Shown here in pieces: positions 61,850 to 64,000 of a stretch of 64,000 nt of DNA. The stretch covers positions 1,984,001 to 2,048,000 of the forward strand of contig NZ_CP101824.1 in assembly GCF_024498195.1 (NCBI RefSeq), given 5' to 3'. The DNA comes from Halovivax cerinus. GTDB taxonomy: Archaea; Halobacteriota; Halobacteria; Halobacteriales; Natrialbaceae. Each line of letters begins with the position of its first letter. The stretch's first letter is position 1. The notes beneath the pieces were generated by a model, which saw only the letters and a list, made by a program, of their open reading frames with translations, was not told the DNA's origin and did not search any database. Position numbers and translations under genes: made by a program.

Positions 61850-63955
61850 TCAGTACGCTCCGATCGTCGTCGCCACGCGATCGGCCAGGTACCGCTCTAT
61901 GTCTCTCTCACGCCACCCAGCCGGAGAGAGCACGCTCTCGGCCGCTCGAACGAGTTCGGTCGCGTAGAACTCTGCGTCGTAGCGGTCGATCTCCTCGTGG
62001 GGAAGCTGTACGCGGTCGCGGCCCGATTTCGAATCGTCGACGACCACGTACTCGACGGGTTGGCCGGGTTCGCGACCGATCCCGGCGGCTTCAGCTCGCT
62101 CCAGTGCCGCCACCGACCGCGTCGATTGCGTGTACTCATCCAGTCGCTTCGAACTACGAACCTCGATCACGAGCTCCATCGGGGTCACCTCGCCCGCTCG
62201 AAGCCGCTGTAACTGCCGGTCGAGGCGATCGCAGACGGCCTCCGGTGACCGCGTCGAATCGAACACATCGATCAACTCGCGCTGGCACTCGGCGACGAAC
62301 GCTGGCGTCGAGTGCTGGCGCACCTCGATCCCGCGAAACTTGTATTCGCCGTCGCGCTTCCGGCCGAAATACTTCGTCAGCGCGCCGGCCTCGCTGTCGG
62401 CCATCGGGACGAACGCCACCCAGTCGAACGCACCCTCGTACTCTAATCGAATCCCGGCGTCGGCGGTAATCTCGCGGGCGACGTCGTCGAGATCCGTCTG
62501 TGCCATCTCGTCGCGGGCCTGTACCCACAGGCTGTCGACGATTCCGTGGACGACTCGCCAGCCGTTGGCCTCCAGGGTCTGCTTGGCCTTCAGGAGGATC
62601 TCGCGGGCGTAGGCGTTGATCGCTTCGTGACACTCGATGCGACCGAACTTCGCGTTCGAGAAGCCCTGATAGCCGAAGCAGGAGACGAGGATCCACTTGA
62701 TCGCGTCCGACGTCTGTTGCAGCGCTTCCTGCCGCCCCGGATCGTCCGTCTCTTCGATGTCGGCCTTGATCGAATCTCGGTCCGAGATCAACGGCTCGAG
62801 GACGTCCGCCAGGTAGCCCCGTTCGTCGCAGATCGAGTAGCCGAGCCCAGGGACGTCATCGCGATCGGCGTGACACTCACAGCAGATCGTCTCCGGACTC
62901 ACGTTCCGCGTGACGATGATATTCGGGTAGAGACTCGAAAAGTCGAGTTCGTGGACGTCTTCGTGGACGCCGACGTCGGGCGCGAACGTGTAGCCGCCGC
63001 GGTCGGCCTCGTGCAGCGTCCGCATCGGCTTGAAGAACTCGTGACGCCAGGACGTCCACGGCGTCAGAACGTTCCGCGCTCTCGCCTCGGCGATCTGGAT
63101 CGCCGTGAGGACGTTCCCGATCGACGCCCACGCTGTTTCCTGGAGGGGTTTTCGGGATCGTCGAGCGAGGTCGAGGATGCCCTGAAGGCCTGATTGTTCG
63201 TAGAAGAACGTGTTCGAGCGGTCGACGATCGCTCGGCCGGGGACGTTGTACCGCGCCGGAGAGTGTCCGACCTGCCCGTAACTCTCGAAGGTCGACGCAC
63301 CGGCGAGCGTCTGCCACCCTGGGCGCCGGCCTAGCTCGAAGTCGTCTCGCCCGACCGCCTCGGCCGCGTCGTACAGACGGGGGACGAGCTCGCTCGACGA
63401 GAGTACGAGCACGTCCGGGTCGCGACGGTCGAGAGCGCGCTCGACGCCGTCGACCACCGCCTCGGGGTCGTCGGTAACAGTCTTCCCGCCGACCGACAGC
63501 GTCGAGTGGACGTCGTCGACCATCGCGGTCGCCGGTGCGGTGAGTTCGAGCGTCCGCAGGTCCCGCGCCGGCGCCGGGGTCTGGCCCGTTTCGAGACAGT
63601 AGCGAAACTCACGCGAGAAGTCCACGTCGAAGCACTTCACGTCCCCCGGCCGGCCGATGTCACGGAGGGAGGACGCGAGTTCGTCGACGGCGTCGATATC
63701 CGGCACGTCGATCCGGAGGACGGGTTCGAGACCGTGTCGCCAGCCGCGCCGCCACGGCTCGAGTTCCATCTTCGTCGCGAGCGGATGCGGATCGAGGCGA
63801 TCGGCGAGCCCCTCGAACGACAGGTCGCCGTCAGGGATGGCGTAGATGGTCGGTGTAAACTCCGCGTTCGAGACGGTTTCGACGCCGTCCGGCGTCGCGT
63901 GCCACTCGACGACGCCGTCGTCCAGGTAGTCGACTGTGAACAGCCCTTCGGTCAT
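61850..63955 (-). CDS. PolB2-type family B DNA polymerase homologue
   Basis: A 701-aa family B polymerase relative. Motif A is intact (ELDFSSLYPNII at 336-347). Motif B is present in the form KWILVSCFGYQGF (K420, Y429). Motif C, normally YxDTDS, reads HGIVDSLWV, so the first aspartate is replaced and only Asp474 remains. In the exonuclease region the DxE and later acidic motifs are not seen. This pattern is known for the archaeal PolB2 group, predicted to be weakened or inactive; some members have nevertheless been reported to retain activity. The ATG at 63953-63955 overlaps the stop of the gene upstream. Confidence 0.9.
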   Translation of the reverse strand: MTEGLFTVDYLDDGVVEWHATPDGVETVSNAEFTPTIYAIPDGDLSFEGLADRLDPHPLATKMELEPWRRGWRHGLEPVLRIDVPDIDAVDELASSLRDIGRPGDVKCFDVDFSREFRYCLETGQTPAPARDLRTLELTAPATAMVDDVHSTLSVGGKTVTDDPEAVVDGVERALDRRDPDVLVLSSSELVPRLYDAAEAVGRDDFELGRRPGWQTLAGASTFESYGQVGHSPARYNVPGRAIVDRSNTFFYEQSGLQGILDLARRSRKPLQETAWASIGNVLTAIQIAEARARNVLTPWTSWRHEFFKPMRTLHEADRGGYTFAPDVGVHEDVHELDFSSLYPNIIVTRNVSPETICCECHADRDDVPGLGYSICDERGYLADVLEPLISDRDSIKADIEETDDPGRQEALQQTSDAIKWILVSCFGYQGFSNAKFGRIECHEAINAYAREILLKAKQTLEANGWRVVHGIVDSLWVQARDEMAQTDLDDVAREITADAGIRLEYEGAFDWVAFVPMADSEAGALTKYFGRKRDGEYKFRGIEVRQHSTPAFVAECQRELIDVFDSTRSPEAVCDRLDRQLQRLRAGEVTPMELVIEVRSSKRLDEYTQSTRSVAALERAEAAGIGREPGQPVEYVVVDDSKSGRDRVQLPHEEIDRYDAEFYATELVRAAESVLSPAGWRERDIERYLADRVATTIGAY

Positions 63956-64000
63956 GACTCGCACTCGTCGAGCGCCCCGTCGACTGCGTCGAGGCGCTGT
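63952..64000 (-). CDS. Unknown gene, C-terminal end (cut by window edge)
   Basis: The minus-strand frame reaching the right edge ends RLDAVDGALDECES and its TGA overlaps the ATG of the polymerase gene (ATGA). The tight overlap suggests an operon with the PolB2 gene. Only 15 or so residues are visible, so no function can be given. Confidence 0.5.
   Translation of the reverse strand, partial: QRLDAVDGALDECES

Overview
The window looks like chromosome from a haloarchaeon (class Halobacteria). It is very GC-rich with strong third-position G/C. The proteins are acidic with few lysines. Several genes are archaeal hallmarks: the Kae1-Bud32 fusion, S24e and S27ae, EF-1 alpha followed by S10, a PolB2-type polymerase and a PAC2 protein. 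Some genes appear to be leaderless, with a TATA-like box about 28 nt before the start codon. I would not name a genus.

Layout. 1-11.3 kb is dominated by minus-strand genes: the start of rtcA, mutL with an intact endonuclease motif, an asparaginase, an SDR, a PfkB-type kinase and mutS. A MscS-type channel and a polysaccharide deacetylase sit between them on the plus strand. 11.4-15.2 kb holds two tandem 7TM-PAS histidine kinases whose kinase cores are nearly identical while their sensor halves have diverged. 15.4-24.9 kb holds a CsaA-like protein, ThiD, Tat and lipoprotein exports, a class V aminotransferase, small membrane proteins, an AIM24 protein and a membrane-fused spermidine-synthase-like protein. 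25.1-28.2 kb is a split transhydrogenase operon (two alpha parts and beta), followed by a DapA-family aldolase and a 49-aa protein overlapping a PIN-like protein.

30-33.3 kb is an information-processing block on the minus strand: S24e, S27ae, Kae1-Bud32, DUF5808 and ITPase. 33.5-36.5 kb has a Tat-exported PQQ-type propeller overlapping a membrane protein, facing a BNR-type propeller. Next come a histidine kinase, a flavodoxin, UvrA, UspA, an SPFH protein, a PAC2 protein, a PaaK-type ligase, a BtrH-like protein, a second SDR, a 1063-aa STAND-like ATPase, a cytosolic PAS kinase, a ROK kinase, a NifU-domain protein, an ACT protein coupled to homoserine dehydrogenase, EF-1 alpha with S10, and a rhomboid protease.

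59.4-61.85 kb is the one clearly accessory region. A tRNA-Ala(CGC) gene has a second copy of its 3' end 150 bp downstream, which is an att-like signature. Beyond it are small or broken genes, including a small zinc-ribbon-like ORF and a VapBC-like pair whose PIN toxin carries one in-frame amber codon. The window ends with a PolB2-type polymerase lacking a motif C aspartate and recognisable exonuclease motifs.

Two patterns recur that ordinary annotation would miss. First, short tandem duplications (17, 20, 25 and 38 bp units, none a multiple of 3) cluster at gene ends or just outside genes, several over or beside stop codons; inside genes the repeats are 21, 24 and 27 bp and stay in frame. Second, the window holds four sensor kinases and a large STAND ATPase but no obvious response regulator or effector. 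I see no CRISPR array, rRNA operon or complete insertion sequence.
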